Source: Crocosphaera sp. (GTDB lineage Bacteria > Cyanobacteriota > Cyanobacteriia > Cyanobacteriales > Microcystaceae). From it: a stretch of 32,838 nt of DNA. Positions 23,777 to 32,723 of this stretch are shown in pieces. The notes below the pieces were generated by a model. It was not told the origin of the DNA. It saw nothing but the letters and a program-made list of their open reading frames with translations, and searched no databases. The translations under genes and the position numbers were made by a program. Location of the stretch: contig JASJDN010000060.1 of the NCBI GenBank assembly GCA_030065205.1, forward strand, positions 1 to 32,838, written 5' to 3'. Position 1 is the stretch's first letter. Each line of letters starts with the position of its first letter.

Positions 23777-24856
23777 CTAAATCATTTTATCTTGTTTTTC
23801 CACTTCTAATTTTGGGGTCAAATATAGATTTTGTAGTAATACCCCGGCTCCTGCAACCCAAGGGGGAAGAATTAAAGCCCCTATAATTCCTAAGAGTTGA
23901 ACTCCACTTAAAACCGCTAATAATTGATATAAAGGGGGAACATTAACCGAGGAACCCACTAACAAAGGATCAAGCACATAAGTTTCTAGATTTTGAATAA
24001 TAACAAACAGTAGAAGCACCCAAAGAAATAGCCAACCTCCTTGAGCAATGGCGACAATGAGAGCAGGAATAGAGCCAAAAACAGGACCAAAAAAAGGAAT
24101 TAAATTAGTCATTCCAGCAATGGTTCCTAACCCTAAAGCAAACTCCCCAATGCCTAAAAATTTTAAGCCTAAACTAACCGTTAATCCTAAAATAAAAGAG
24201 ACTAATAATCTGCCTTGAATATAGCCTCCCATTCTTTGACTAACGGGACCCACTTGAGCTTTTAATTTCTCATCCCAAGGCACAGGAAATAGGCTAACAA
24301 TACCATTAATTAATTTTTGAGAACCTGATAACATATAACCTGATAATAAGATGGCCAGAAGAACATTTAAAACCCCGCCTACAATGCCTCGAGTTAGTCC
24401 ACTCACCCCAATTAATAATTGTTGACTTGATTTGAATGTCCAAGAAACAATCGATTGTAAATTAAATTGTTTGTTGAGAAATTGCAGGATTTCGGGTTCT
24501 GTAAACCCTTTTTCTGTCATAAATAATTGAACTTGTTGACTCAATATTTCTATGTATCCTGGTAATTTTTCTAATAAACGTTGCAATTGAGCAATGATTG
24601 TTGGTCCTAATAATAAGCCAATTCCTGTCAATAATGATAACAAGAGTAAATAAACAAAAATAACGGCAAACCAACGAGGAATTCCCATTCTTTCTACACT
24701 TGCCACCAAAGGGCTTAACGTAGATGCAATCACAATGGCAATCATCAGAATAATAATTAATCCTTTCAGTTGCCACAATAATAATAGTAGAAAGGAAGCA
24801 CTACCAATGAGCAGTAAATTAGATAATGAGAGGGCAATCTTTCGTTTAAGAATCAT
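23777..24856 (-). CDS. AI-2E (PerM) family transporter
   Basis: 359-residue membrane protein of the AI-2 exporter/PerM superfamily. Hydrophobic segments cluster at the N-terminus (about 12-30, 33-52, 60-85), with an amphipathic soluble stretch at about 86-140 (LQRLLEKLPGYIEILSQQVQ), and the conserved C-terminal helices contain the family words LGLGTIAGMTNLIPFFGP and GPVFGSIPALIVA, then YVLDPLLVGSSVNVPPL. The superfamily includes exporters and Na+/H+ antiporters; the substrate cannot be read here. Its start overlaps the end of the S9 peptidase gene by 11 bp, so the two are likely co-transcribed and translationally coupled. Confidence 0.93.
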   Translation of the reverse strand: MILKRKIALSLSNLLLIGSASFLLLLLWQLKGLIIILMIAIVIASTLSPLVASVERMGIPRWFAVIFVYLLLLSLLTGIGLLLGPTIIAQLQRLLEKLPGYIEILSQQVQLFMTEKGFTEPEILQFLNKQFNLQSIVSWTFKSSQQLLIGVSGLTRGIVGGVLNVLLAILLSGYMLSGSQKLINGIVSLFPVPWDEKLKAQVGPVSQRMGGYIQGRLLVSFILGLTVSLGLKFLGIGEFALGLGTIAGMTNLIPFFGPVFGSIPALIVAIAQGGWLFLWVLLLFVIIQNLETYVLDPLLVGSSVNVPPLYQLLAVLSGVQLLGIIGALILPPWVAGAGVLLQNLYLTPKLEVEKQDKMI

Positions 24857-26783
24857 AGTTAAAAATATTGATAGGTTCTAAATTTTCAGCAGGAGTAAAC
24901 TTAAAAATACGAGAATAAAAATAGAATTCAGTATCTAGCGCATATTTAATATTTTCAGCTTGTCGAAATCCATGTTGTTCCCCTTCAAAGGGAATATAAG
25001 CAACAGGAATTCCTTTACTCTTAAGAGATTCTAGCATCATTTCTGCTTGACTAGGAGGGACAACTTTATCTTCTAACCCTTGAAAAAATATCACAGGACA
25101 GTTTAGTTTATCTGTAAAATTAATGGGCGATCGCTGTTCATAAATTTCTTTTTCTTCGGGATAGTTACCCACTAATTTATCTAAATAACGGGATTCAAAT
25201 TTATGGGTATCTTTTGCCAATAATTCTAAATCACTGATACCATAATAACTGGCTCCTGCTTTAAATGTATCATGAAAAGTTAAGGCTGCTAACGTCGTAT
25301 AACCGCCGGCACTTCCCCCAGAAATTGCCAAGCGATCGCCGTCTACTTTCCCTTGTTTGACTAAATAGTTTGCTCCATTAATACAGTCATTAACATCAAC
25401 AATACCCCAATTTTTTTCTAACCGTTGACGATAGGCTTTTCCAAAGCCGATACTTCCTCCATAATTAACATCCAGATAACCAAATCCTCTGCTAGTCCAA
25501 TATTGAATTTTCAAGCTAAAACTAGGGGTGGCTGCTGCCGTTGGACCGCCATGACTTTTGACTAACAAAGGGGGTAAATCTCCATCAGGAAACGTATAAT
25601 CTTTATTCTGTGGGGGATAATACCAACCATAAGCCGTTAATCCATTTTCAGTGGGAAATTCTATCAATTCGGGTTGAGAAAAATATCCAGCCTCAACATC
25701 AATCTGACAAGATGATTTTAATACGCTAGTCTGACTTAAGTTCAAGTCTAAATAGATAATTGAAGATGGTTCTATAGTCGATGAACCCAGGAATACCACC
25801 TGCTTACCATGACTATGAAGAGAAGCCAAATTATTGTAAGGAAGCTCTAAGATACTGAGTTGTTTGTGGCGTATATTTAAACTCCCTAAATACCAGCGTC
25901 CCTCTTGACTAAAAGCACAAATAACTTCCTTCTCAGATATAAACGTATAAGTCGATAATCCAAACACCCAATGGGGGTAAGAAAATTCAGCCGTAAAAGG
26001 AAAGATAGGGATATTATTAAGATTAGATTTGTAACAATAAAGATTACACCAACCCGACTGATCACTTACATAATATAACTGACCATCTGGTGACCATTTT
26101 GGTTCATTAATGGCTTCATCTATATCTCCTGCAATCCATTTTATATCACTCAAAGAACCATCATTCTCGACAGTTCCTAACCATAATTTTGTTCCATCCC
26201 ACGGCATATTAGGGTGATTCCAACTCATCCAAGTGAGTTGTTTTCCGTCAGGACTTAAACGAGGAGAAGAATAAAAATCATCTCCTTCTATTAGGGTCTT
26301 TATTTCTCCTATTTTAAGATCAATGGTAACAATTTTATTTTCACATTCCCGATCAGGATGACTGTGATCTTCACACACACTAATTAAGCGATTATGACCC
26401 GTATCTAAAACAAAATCAGCATAACGACATTTATTTTCAGGGGTTAATGGTTTTGGTTCTTCATTGGGTAACTGTTGATAAAGACGTTGGTCTTGATAGT
26501 TAACAAAATAAACCACCCCATCCCTAACTAAAAAAGACCCTCCTCCGTATTCGTGGACACGATTACGAACATTAAAAGGATGAGGCGTTATATCAGTTAC
26601 TGTCCCATCAGCACTATATTTAACTAATACATTTCGTCCTTTTTCTTGAGGTCTCCCTTCTAACCAGTAAATATCCTCATTATCAAAAACAACATCCCCT
26701 AATTTAATAGTTTGAGCAACAATTAAATCAGAAGTAATCGGGGATTTCCAAGAACCAAAAGGAGCTATTATAGGAGATAACAT
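24846..26783 (-). CDS. S9-family prolyl oligopeptidase-like serine peptidase
   Basis: 645-residue peptidase with an N-terminal seven-bladed beta-propeller (about 30-370, WD/TolB-like repeats) and a C-terminal alpha/beta hydrolase domain. Catalytic residues, numbered from the start used here: Ser491 in GGSAGGY, Asp572 in GLEDKVVP and His604 in EQHGFRQ. HGGPT marks the oxyanion region. It resembles dipeptidyl or acylaminoacyl peptidases; it has no signal peptide and is probably cytosolic. I choose ATG 26783 (MLSPIIAPFGSWKSPIT), because the conserved propeller start IAPFGSWKSP follows at once. An in-frame TTG at 26813 would add ten residues without a ribosome site. It overlaps the following transporter gene by 11 bp and is divergent from ddl. 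Confidence 0.93.
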   Translation of the reverse strand: MLSPIIAPFGSWKSPITSDLIVAQTIKLGDVVFDNEDIYWLEGRPQEKGRNVLVKYSADGTVTDITPHPFNVRNRVHEYGGGSFLVRDGVVYFVNYQDQRLYQQLPNEEPKPLTPENKCRYADFVLDTGHNRLISVCEDHSHPDRECENKIVTIDLKIGEIKTLIEGDDFYSSPRLSPDGKQLTWMSWNHPNMPWDGTKLWLGTVENDGSLSDIKWIAGDIDEAINEPKWSPDGQLYYVSDQSGWCNLYCYKSNLNNIPIFPFTAEFSYPHWVFGLSTYTFISEKEVICAFSQEGRWYLGSLNIRHKQLSILELPYNNLASLHSHGKQVVFLGSSTIEPSSIIYLDLNLSQTSVLKSSCQIDVEAGYFSQPELIEFPTENGLTAYGWYYPPQNKDYTFPDGDLPPLLVKSHGGPTAAATPSFSLKIQYWTSRGFGYLDVNYGGSIGFGKAYRQRLEKNWGIVDVNDCINGANYLVKQGKVDGDRLAISGGSAGGYTTLAALTFHDTFKAGASYYGISDLELLAKDTHKFESRYLDKLVGNYPEEKEIYEQRSPINFTDKLNCPVIFFQGLEDKVVPPSQAEMMLESLKSKGIPVAYIPFEGEQHGFRQAENIKYALDTEFYFYSRIFKFTPAENLEPINIFNYDS

Positions 26784-26916
26784 AATAAAGATTTTAGGAG
26801 TTAAGATTGACAATAAAGCGATTTATTTTAAGGTACATTAAATTTAGGGAACGTCAAACCCATAACAAGGGTCAATTATAACCATAATTAACAAGAAACG
26901 CACGGGAGAAGTGACA

Positions 26917-27966
26917 ATGGCTAAAATACGGGTAGGATTATTATTTGGTGGACGATCTGGAGAACACGAGGTGTCCATTAACTCTGCACAAGCCATTGCT
27001 CAAGCCTTGCAAACTGGAGACAATAAAGACAAGTATGATATTCTTCCCGTCTATATTCAAAAAAATGGTGTCTGGATAGCAGGAGAGACAGCTAATAGGG
27101 TTCTAGAAAGCAAAACCCCCATCTCTACTGAAAAGATTAACCCCTCCGAGTTATGGCAGTTTCCTTCTCAAGTGCAAGACGTTACGGTGTGGTTTCCTGT
27201 CTTACACGGTCCCAACGGTGAAGATGGAACCATTCAAGGGTTACTCACCTTAATGCAGGTTCCCTTTGTGGGCAGTGGGGTGTTAGGATCAGCCGTGGGT
27301 ATGGATAAAATTGCCATGAAAATGGCCTTTGCTCAAGCTGGCCTCCCTCAAGTTAGGTATAAAGCCGTTGAGCGATCGCAAATCTGGTCCAATCCTTGTA
27401 TTTTTCCCAAACTCTGTGACGATATCGAAGCTGCGTTGGGGTATCCTTGCTTTGTGAAACCAGCGAATTTGGGATCGTCTGTAGGGATTGCCAAAGTGCG
27501 ATCGCATTCTGAATTGGAAACCGCCTTAGATAGCGCGGCCAGTTACGACAGACGCATCGTTATCGAAGCAGGAGTCAATGCTAGAGAGTTAGAATGTGCT
27601 GTATTAGGGAATGATAACCCCAAAGCGTCTGTGGTGGGAGAAGTGACCTTTGAGGGGGATTTTTATGACTACGAAACTAAGTATACAGAAGGTCGCTCCC
27701 AGGTACATATTCCGGCTAATTTACCTGACAAGATTGTTACCCAAATTCAAGAAATGGCCGTCCAAGCTTTTAAAACCGTTGATGCGGCTGGCCTCGCTAG
27801 AGTAGACTTTTTCTATGTAGAAGAAACGGAAGAAATTTATCTTAATGAAATTAATACCTTACCCGGATTTACTAAGTTTAGTATGTATCCTCAACTTTGG
27901 AACGCCACAGGTATCAATTTTGAGCAATTGGTGGATCAATTAGTCCAATTAGCTTTAGAAAAATGA
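26917..27966 (+). CDS. ddl: D-alanine--D-alanine ligase
   Basis: ATP-grasp ligase that joins two D-alanines for the peptidoglycan precursor. 349 aa from ATG 26917; GTG 26911 is in frame but only 2 nt from the ribosome site GGGAG (26904-26908), which is 8 nt before the ATG. Motifs: [10 protein letters not shown] at the N-terminus, [20 protein letters not shown] in the nucleotide site, the omega-loop DYETKYTEG, and ending [18 protein letters not shown]. The omega-loop Tyr-Lys pair fits a D-Ala-D-Ala enzyme rather than a D-Ala-D-lactate one. Cytoplasmic. A stem-forming repeat follows the stop. Confidence 0.97.
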   Translation: MAKIRVGLLFGGRSGEHEVSINSAQAIAQALQTGDNKDKYDILPVYIQKNGVWIAGETANRVLESKTPISTEKINPSELWQFPSQVQDVTVWFPVLHGPNGEDGTIQGLLTLMQVPFVGSGVLGSAVGMDKIAMKMAFAQAGLPQVRYKAVERSQIWSNPCIFPKLCDDIEAALGYPCFVKPANLGSSVGIAKVRSHSELETALDSAASYDRRIVIEAGVNARELECAVLGNDNPKASVVGEVTFEGDFYDYETKYTEGRSQVHIPANLPDKIVTQIQEMAVQAFKTVDAAGLARVDFFYVEETEEIYLNEINTLPGFTKFSMYPQLWNATGINFEQLVDQLVQLALEK

Positions 27967-27982
27967 AAAACAAGCTTCGTCA

Positions 27983-28039
27983 GGTGGGCAAAGTTTTGTA
28001 CTTTACGGATAGTCTCCATAAATCCTTGATTTGCCCACC
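27983..28039. repeat. Inverted repeat between ddl and the glycosyltransferase gene
   Basis: GGTGGGCAAA (27983-27992) pairs exactly with TTTGCCCACC (28030-28039) around a 37-nt loop. The right arm is followed by CTAC, the same TTGCCCACCCTA word found inside the element at 16981-17111. Lying between convergent genes it may help end transcription; it has no T-tract. Confidence 0.6.
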
Positions 28040-28053
28040 CTACTGTCTACTTT

Positions 28054-29256
28054 TCAATTCAAGATCCACTGAATATGTTCAGATAATAACCTAGATAAAT
28101 CATAGGTTTCTTGGATAGTTTCTCGGGCTTTTACCCTTAAATTAGCCATCTTATCAGGATTATCTAAAGCCTCTTCTATGCGTTCAACAATGCGATCAAT
28201 GGCAAAAAAATCTACTAATAACCCATTCACCCCATCTTCGATGACTTCCTCTACCGGTGGGGTTTTTGACCCCAACACTAAACCCCCTGTAGACATTACT
28301 TCTAACATTGACCAAGACAGAACAAAAGGACGGGTTAAATAAACATGAACCGACGAAGCTTGGATCACTTTTAAATATTCCCCATAGGGTAAAGACCCCG
28401 TAAAATGTAACCGGGATAAATCATAATCATACGTCTCTAACATTAACTGTTTATAACTTTTCCCATCTGGTAGCGATCGCCCATAGGCCACTCGATCTTC
28501 TCCTACAATAACAACATGACAATAGGGCCGTTTTTTTAACAGGATAGAAACCGCTTCCATGAACTGAGGAAACCCCCGATAAGGTTCCATTCCCCTCGCC
28601 ACATAAGTAACAATTTCATCCACTTCCGATAAGTCGAGTTTGTTGTCTTTTAAGACTAATTTTGCCCTCGGTTTCGGTTGAAAATAATCCGTATCAATGC
28701 CATCGTGACGGACGGTTATTTTATGATGAAACTCCGAGGGAAATTGTTGTTTTTGCCACTCCGTCGGGGATAACCCGCGATCGCAACTATATAAGTCGGT
28801 CAAGATGGGGGTATTTTTAATACGAATACGGGCTTCATCATCCACCGTTAAGGGTTCTTTGGGATCAAAGTCAGCATCGGTTCCGTGGGCGTGATAAAAC
28901 CATTCAAAAAAGCATAATAATTCGGCTTTGGGAAAAATATCTTTGATAAACAGGGTTGGACCCCACCCAGAATGACCATAAACCACGTCAGGGATGAAAT
29001 TTTCTCGTTTTAACTGATCTGCTAAACGATATACCGCTTGTCCTTGCAAAACCGCATTTTCTAAGGTTCTGACATAATGATGGGTTTCAGGACGGGCTTG
29101 ACGAGAAGGGGTATAGATAGCTTTAAAAACCCCTGGAAGACTGCCTTCTTTGCGCTTTGTGCCGAAGACAACCTTGTTTTTCGGATTTTTAGCCAAAACC
29201 GTTGCCACATGGCGGAATTGGGCAGGAAAATTAGGGTGCAAAAATAGAATATTCAA
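28054..29256 (-). CDS. Glycosyltransferase, GT4 family
   Basis: 400-residue GT-B glycosyltransferase. N-terminal half: MNILFLHPNFPAQFRHVA, then PDVVYGHSGWGPTLF and FFEWFYHAHGTDADF. Donor half: VTYVARGMEPYRGFPQFMEA, HVVIVGEDRVAYG, and the nucleotide-sugar site LSWSMLEVMSTGG followed by VEEVIEDGVNGLLVDF. The start is TTG at 29256: homologues of this type begin MNILFLHP, no ATG is in frame, and GAG lies about 7 nt upstream. Its start is only 22 bp from a terminator hairpin belonging to the upstream gene, so it must have its own promoter or depend on read-through. The product is probably a cell-surface or lipid-linked sugar chain. Confidence 0.92.
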   Translation of the reverse strand: MNILFLHPNFPAQFRHVATVLAKNPKNKVVFGTKRKEGSLPGVFKAIYTPSRQARPETHHYVRTLENAVLQGQAVYRLADQLKRENFIPDVVYGHSGWGPTLFIKDIFPKAELLCFFEWFYHAHGTDADFDPKEPLTVDDEARIRIKNTPILTDLYSCDRGLSPTEWQKQQFPSEFHHKITVRHDGIDTDYFQPKPRAKLVLKDNKLDLSEVDEIVTYVARGMEPYRGFPQFMEAVSILLKKRPYCHVVIVGEDRVAYGRSLPDGKSYKQLMLETYDYDLSRLHFTGSLPYGEYLKVIQASSVHVYLTRPFVLSWSMLEVMSTGGLVLGSKTPPVEEVIEDGVNGLLVDFFAIDRIVERIEEALDNPDKMANLRVKARETIQETYDLSRLLSEHIQWILN

Positions 29257-29269
29257 CGCTGACTCATAC

Positions 29270-29303
29270 CATAAAAAATAGTCTAGAACTGAGTTCTAGA
29301 CTA
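29270..29303 (-). terminator. Rho-independent terminator of the small basic protein gene
   Basis: TAGTCTAGAAC (29279-29289), TGA, GTTCTAGACTA (29293-29303): a perfect 11-bp stem with a 3-nt loop. On the minus strand it is followed by a T-rich run (complement of ATAAAAAAT at about 29270-29279), as expected for the gene ending at 29332. It could also act as an attenuator for the next gene on this strand. Confidence 0.78.
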
Positions 29304-29331
29304 CAACCAAAACGAAACTTAAATCAAGGAA

Positions 29332-29757
29332 TTAACCCCGTCGTACTTTCACCTGAGAAGCCATGTTTTTAAAGGTATTTAAACTAGGACCAGGACGACG
29401 GCGAGGAGTAGACATCATATAAAATTTAGTAGCGAATTCTACTTCACTAGGTTCTTCTTTTTTGGCTACTTGACTATTGGTTAAAGCAGGAGAAGTGGGA
29501 ACAATCTCAGTTTTAGGTTCTTCTTTTTTCGCTGCTTTTTTAACAGATTTCTTTTGAGTTTTCTTAGAAGGCGCAGGTTGTTCAGCAACTTCTGCGGTGG
29601 CTTCTCCTTGAGTGGCTTCTGCTACAGGTTCAGGGGCTGCAACTGGCTCAGAGGAAGGGGTTTCAACTTTAGGTTCAGGGGCAGAACTACTGTTTGATTC
29701 GTCTAATTCTAAGAAGAATTCTTTTTTCTTGCCACCACCTAATAATTTCTTCAACAT
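29332..29757 (-). CDS. Small low-complexity protein with conserved ends, unknown function
   Basis: 141-residue soluble protein in three parts: a basic N-terminus MLKKLLGGGKKKEFFLELDE; a long Pro/Ala/Glu/Lys-rich disordered middle (about 22-105) including KKTQKKSVKKAAKKEE; and a distinct C-terminus with ATKFYMM followed by PRRRPGPSLNTFKNMA at about 117-132. From memory, the two ends recur in cyanobacterial hypothetical proteins while the middle varies. The Pro/Ala/Lys middle recalls linkers of histone-like or ribosome-associated proteins, but there is no known domain. A strong ribosome site (AGGAGA, 9 nt before ATG) and a strong terminator suggest an abundant transcript. It is monocistronic. 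Confidence 0.85.
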   Translation of the reverse strand: MLKKLLGGGKKKEFFLELDESNSSSAPEPKVETPSSEPVAAPEPVAEATQGEATAEVAEQPAPSKKTQKKSVKKAAKKEEPKTEIVPTSPALTNSQVAKKEEPSEVEFATKFYMMSTPRRRPGPSLNTFKNMASQVKVRRG

Positions 29758-30005
29758 GGTTTCTAATCTCCTAAAAAGTTAGTTAAAGGTTAATTCAATC
29801 AATGAAAATTTATTGCTAAGATTCCTTTGGTTCGTACCCCAATTATCTTAGAGTAAGTTAATCGTTTAATTCAACTAATTAACAAGGTTGTTTAAGGCTG
29901 TTTTTATTTTCCTCTTTTAACCATAAAGCCAGATGTAGAAATCTTTTGCAATGATTTTTAACAAAACTTAATAATTAGATTAAGGTTTACGGGATGACGA
30001 TGGGC

Positions 30006-31181
30006 TTAATTTCTTTGTAGAGGAGGGGCTAAGGGTTGTCTAAACTGCTTTGGATTAAGTGATTTTCTGGGGTGATTATTAGTAACAATACTTAAAGCTT
30101 GAAATAGTTTGTTGACATCTTTATAAAAAGCAGAATTTTTTTTTCGATTGCTGGAAAAGGAAAAACCATACGTTTTTTTAAACTCTTCAGTTACACCTTT
30201 TTCAACAGCGATAGAATAACTATTCCAACCACTATTGTCAACAATATAACCCCCAAAATCTTGCAGCGCATAAAATAACTTTTTAGCTGGCATTGTCTCT
30301 AATTCTAGGCTTTCTATGGTAACGTTAGGAGGAATGGCTAATAAAGCCCCCATTACTAAATTCGGGTTATCTCCACCATAACGATTGTTAGCGTCAGGGT
30401 CAAAGGCTTTAGCATCAGCCCGAATAGCTGGCCAACGATATCCAGGGGGTCGGTCATAGAGGTACTTATAACCATGAACCAGCAATTTTAAAACGTGGGG
30501 AATGGGTGGTGCATCTGGTAATAACTCCCCTAGGCGAATCGTACCCCCAATACTGGATAATCCAGAACCCCCTTGTCCCCCAGTAATTCCTAACCCATAA
30601 ATATCTTCCTTTCTTGGGGTTCGATGACCAAATACAGGGCCACCTGGTTCACATCTAGCCAATGGGTTCATGGAAATGAGAGTACGGCCATCAGGTTGTA
30701 AGAAAGCGGCTGCATTATTAGGGGTTGTTTTCTTCGTGGCATCTGGCACAATTAAGTCCTGGGGAACCGGTATTTTTCCTAACAACTCTTCTCCTTTTTC
30801 ACAACGTCCTACTCCCCAATTTTTAATGGAGTACCAGTTAACAATAGGATCGGTTTTTTGGGTAACAATATAATAGTTAACTTCAGGAGAAATGTTATAG
30901 ACTTTTTCTAAATTTGCTGGCTCATACTCCGCATCTAAACTAATAGGAAGATTCCAGATACTTTCTTTAGCAAATGGTTGTTTATGTTTATTACGAGTGG
31001 CTCCTGGGGGATATTTAATCTGCTGAGGAACAGTGTGGGAATCAATCACTTCTAAAGCGATGGGTCCTTTTTTCGGGTTAAGATCAGGCAACCTTTCCCA
31101 CAGTTGATTGAAACTGAGAATTAGGGAAAAAACCAAAATCGCGATGGGTAAATAAATCAGTTTATTTTTAAGCTTAAACAT
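30006..31181 (-). CDS. Membrane-anchored exported protein of unknown function (possibly carbohydrate-related)
   Basis: 391-residue protein with one N-terminal hydrophobic segment (about residues 8-25) and a large exported domain. I cannot assign a family with certainty. Visible words: PFAKESIWNLPI near residue 70, LARCEPGGPVFGHR, GGQGGSGLSSIGGTIRLGEL, HVLKLLVHGYKYLYDRPPGYRWPA, and DFGGYIVDNSGWNSYSI. This combination recalls secreted actinobacterial hypothetical proteins with a beta-rich, lectin- or lyase-like fold, which is a memory-based hint only. The start is taken as ATG 31181; an in-frame TTG at 31208 would add nine residues without a ribosome site. The genes on both sides are a small basic protein and a glycosyltransferase (divergent), so a role with surface glycans is plausible but unproven. 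Confidence 0.82.
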   Translation of the reverse strand: MFKLKNKLIYLPIAILVFSLILSFNQLWERLPDLNPKKGPIALEVIDSHTVPQQIKYPPGATRNKHKQPFAKESIWNLPISLDAEYEPANLEKVYNISPEVNYYIVTQKTDPIVNWYSIKNWGVGRCEKGEELLGKIPVPQDLIVPDATKKTTPNNAAAFLQPDGRTLISMNPLARCEPGGPVFGHRTPRKEDIYGLGITGGQGGSGLSSIGGTIRLGELLPDAPPIPHVLKLLVHGYKYLYDRPPGYRWPAIRADAKAFDPDANNRYGGDNPNLVMGALLAIPPNVTIESLELETMPAKKLFYALQDFGGYIVDNSGWNSYSIAVEKGVTEEFKKTYGFSFSSNRKKNSAFYKDVNKLFQALSIVTNNHPRKSLNPKQFRQPLAPPLQRN

Positions 31182-31435
31182 AAGTTCTGCTCTTGCTTTT
31201 ATAAACAATGATAGGTTAAGCTGTTAAGCACCTAAATTGCTATATTAGACTGAGGGAGAGACAAGGAGAAAAGGAAACGAGTGGAAGGTTTATTCATTCA
31301 TTGCTTAACTGAATAAGGTGCGGGTTAAATGCAAAACAGGTTACTGTAAAGTTTAAATGATTAATATACTTAGCTTTCTTAGGTTAGCAAGTTTTCTATT
31401 ACTGTGTCAATTTTAAAATAAACCGTCAATCAAAA

Positions 31436-32596
31436 ATGAAAAAAAATATAATTATTTACCGTGATAGTCTGTTGCCTTACTCTCAAACTTTTATTCCCGC
31501 TCAAGGGGAAAGTTTATTATCTTACCAAGCCATTTATACGGGTGTAGTACCAGTGGCTGGTGTTGAACAGCTTTTGCCTTTAGAGCGAACCTTATTATTA
31601 AGTGATGTTCAACCCTTTTCTAAATTTTGGAGACTATCATTTAAACTGTTTGGTTTTATTCATCCAAGTTGGCTCCAATCAATCAAAATTTATTCTCCTT
31701 GTCTCATTCATGCTCATTTTGGGTTAGGAGGCGTTTGGACGTTACCTTTATCTCACCAATTACATATTCCCCTAATTGTTACGTTTCATGGTTTTGATTT
31801 GAGTATTAATCAACTGCAAACATCGGTATCTTTAAGTCGTAAATACGAATATCAACTTTATCTAAAAAAATTACCCATCTTATTTAAAAAGGTTAATCTT
31901 TGTTTAGCTGTCTCGAAATATATTTATTCAAGATTGCTTGAAAAAGGTTGTTCTGAAAACAAAGTAATGGTTCATTATATTGGTACAAACTTAGATTATT
32001 TTACCCCTGATTATACGATCATTCGTGAACCTGTCATTTTATTTGTTGGTAGATTAGTCGAAAAAAAAGGATGTAAATTTTTAATCCAAGCAATGGAAAA
32101 AGTGCAAACAGAAATCCCTAATATTAAATTAGTTATTATTGGAGATGGTCCGTTGCGAAACGAATTAGAAACCTTAGCCAATCAAAAACTAAAAAACTAT
32201 AAATTTTTAGGGAAACAACCCCTAGAGATCGTTAAATATTGGATGAATACTGCCATGATTCTTTGCGTTCCCAGTGTTACTGCTGAAACTGGTGATATGG
32301 AAGGATTGCCCACAGTAATTATGGAAGGCCAAGCAATGGGTTTACCTGTAGTCAGTACCTTTCATTCTGGTATTCCTGAAATTATTATTCATGAAAAAAC
32401 TGGCTTATTAACTAAAGAAAGGGACTGGGAAAATCTCGCTCATTATCTTTTACTGTTACTGAAGGATCAAAACATGAGATCCTATTACGCCGAAATGGGT
32501 CGTAATTATGTACAAGAAAATTTTGATATCAAACAGAATACAGCCAAACTTGAAGAAATTTATACCAATGTTTTAGAAACCTCTAATAAAGATTGA
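31436..32596 (+). CDS. Glycosyltransferase, GT4 family (exopolysaccharide type)
   Basis: 386-residue GT-B glycosyltransferase. N-terminal half: YRDSLLPYSQTFIPAQGESL, LIHAHFGLGGVWTLPLS, IVTFHGFDL. Donor half: ILFVGRLVEKKGCKFLIQAM, KLVIIGDGPLRNELE, and the acidic donor site DMEGLPTVIMEGQAMGLPVV followed by SGIPEIIIHEKTGLL, with both Glu of the EX7E motif present. The N-terminal S-QTFI and HAHFG words are typical of the colanic acid/exopolysaccharide (AmsK/WcaL-like) branch that adds galactose or related sugars. Cytoplasmic side of the membrane. It is divergent from the exported protein gene (254 bp). Its last codon is followed closely by a palindrome resembling an IS200/IS605 end. Confidence 0.93.
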   Translation: MKKNIIIYRDSLLPYSQTFIPAQGESLLSYQAIYTGVVPVAGVEQLLPLERTLLLSDVQPFSKFWRLSFKLFGFIHPSWLQSIKIYSPCLIHAHFGLGGVWTLPLSHQLHIPLIVTFHGFDLSINQLQTSVSLSRKYEYQLYLKKLPILFKKVNLCLAVSKYIYSRLLEKGCSENKVMVHYIGTNLDYFTPDYTIIREPVILFVGRLVEKKGCKFLIQAMEKVQTEIPNIKLVIIGDGPLRNELETLANQKLKNYKFLGKQPLEIVKYWMNTAMILCVPSVTAETGDMEGLPTVIMEGQAMGLPVVSTFHSGIPEIIIHEKTGLLTKERDWENLAHYLLLLLKDQNMRSYYAEMGRNYVQENFDIKQNTAKLEEIYTNVLETSNKD

Positions 32597-32600
32597 AGAA

Positions 32601-32653
32601 CCCCAACTTGCTGCGCTGAAGTTGGGGATTCTAACAGGGAATTGCTTCCCCAA
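32601..32653. repeat. Overlapping palindromes resembling an IS200/IS605-type end
   Basis: CCCCAACTT (32601-32609) pairs with AAGTTGGGG (32619-32627), flanked by GAA/TTC. The right arm can instead pair onward: TTGGGGA (32622-32628) with TCCCCAA (32647-32653). Imperfect palindromes of this kind close to a gene end resemble the hairpins at IS200/IS605 ends and their non-autonomous (PATE/REP-like) derivatives. There is no tnpA or tnpB frame here, so at most a remnant. Confidence 0.45.
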
Positions 32654-32723
32654 TAAAACATGAATTTTCAATTAGTATGGCTCTCCTGTAGTTATGGTGA
32701 TAAGAAAAATTTATACCTCGTAG

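Noticed and set aside
26807..26835. TTGACA ahead of ddl
   Set aside because: No acceptable -10 at normal spacing; also overlaps the alternative start region of the divergent peptidase gene.
29253..29267. Four-codon leader peptide before the glycosyltransferase gene
   Set aside because: No ribosome site and too short to separate from chance; mentioned only within the terminator finding.
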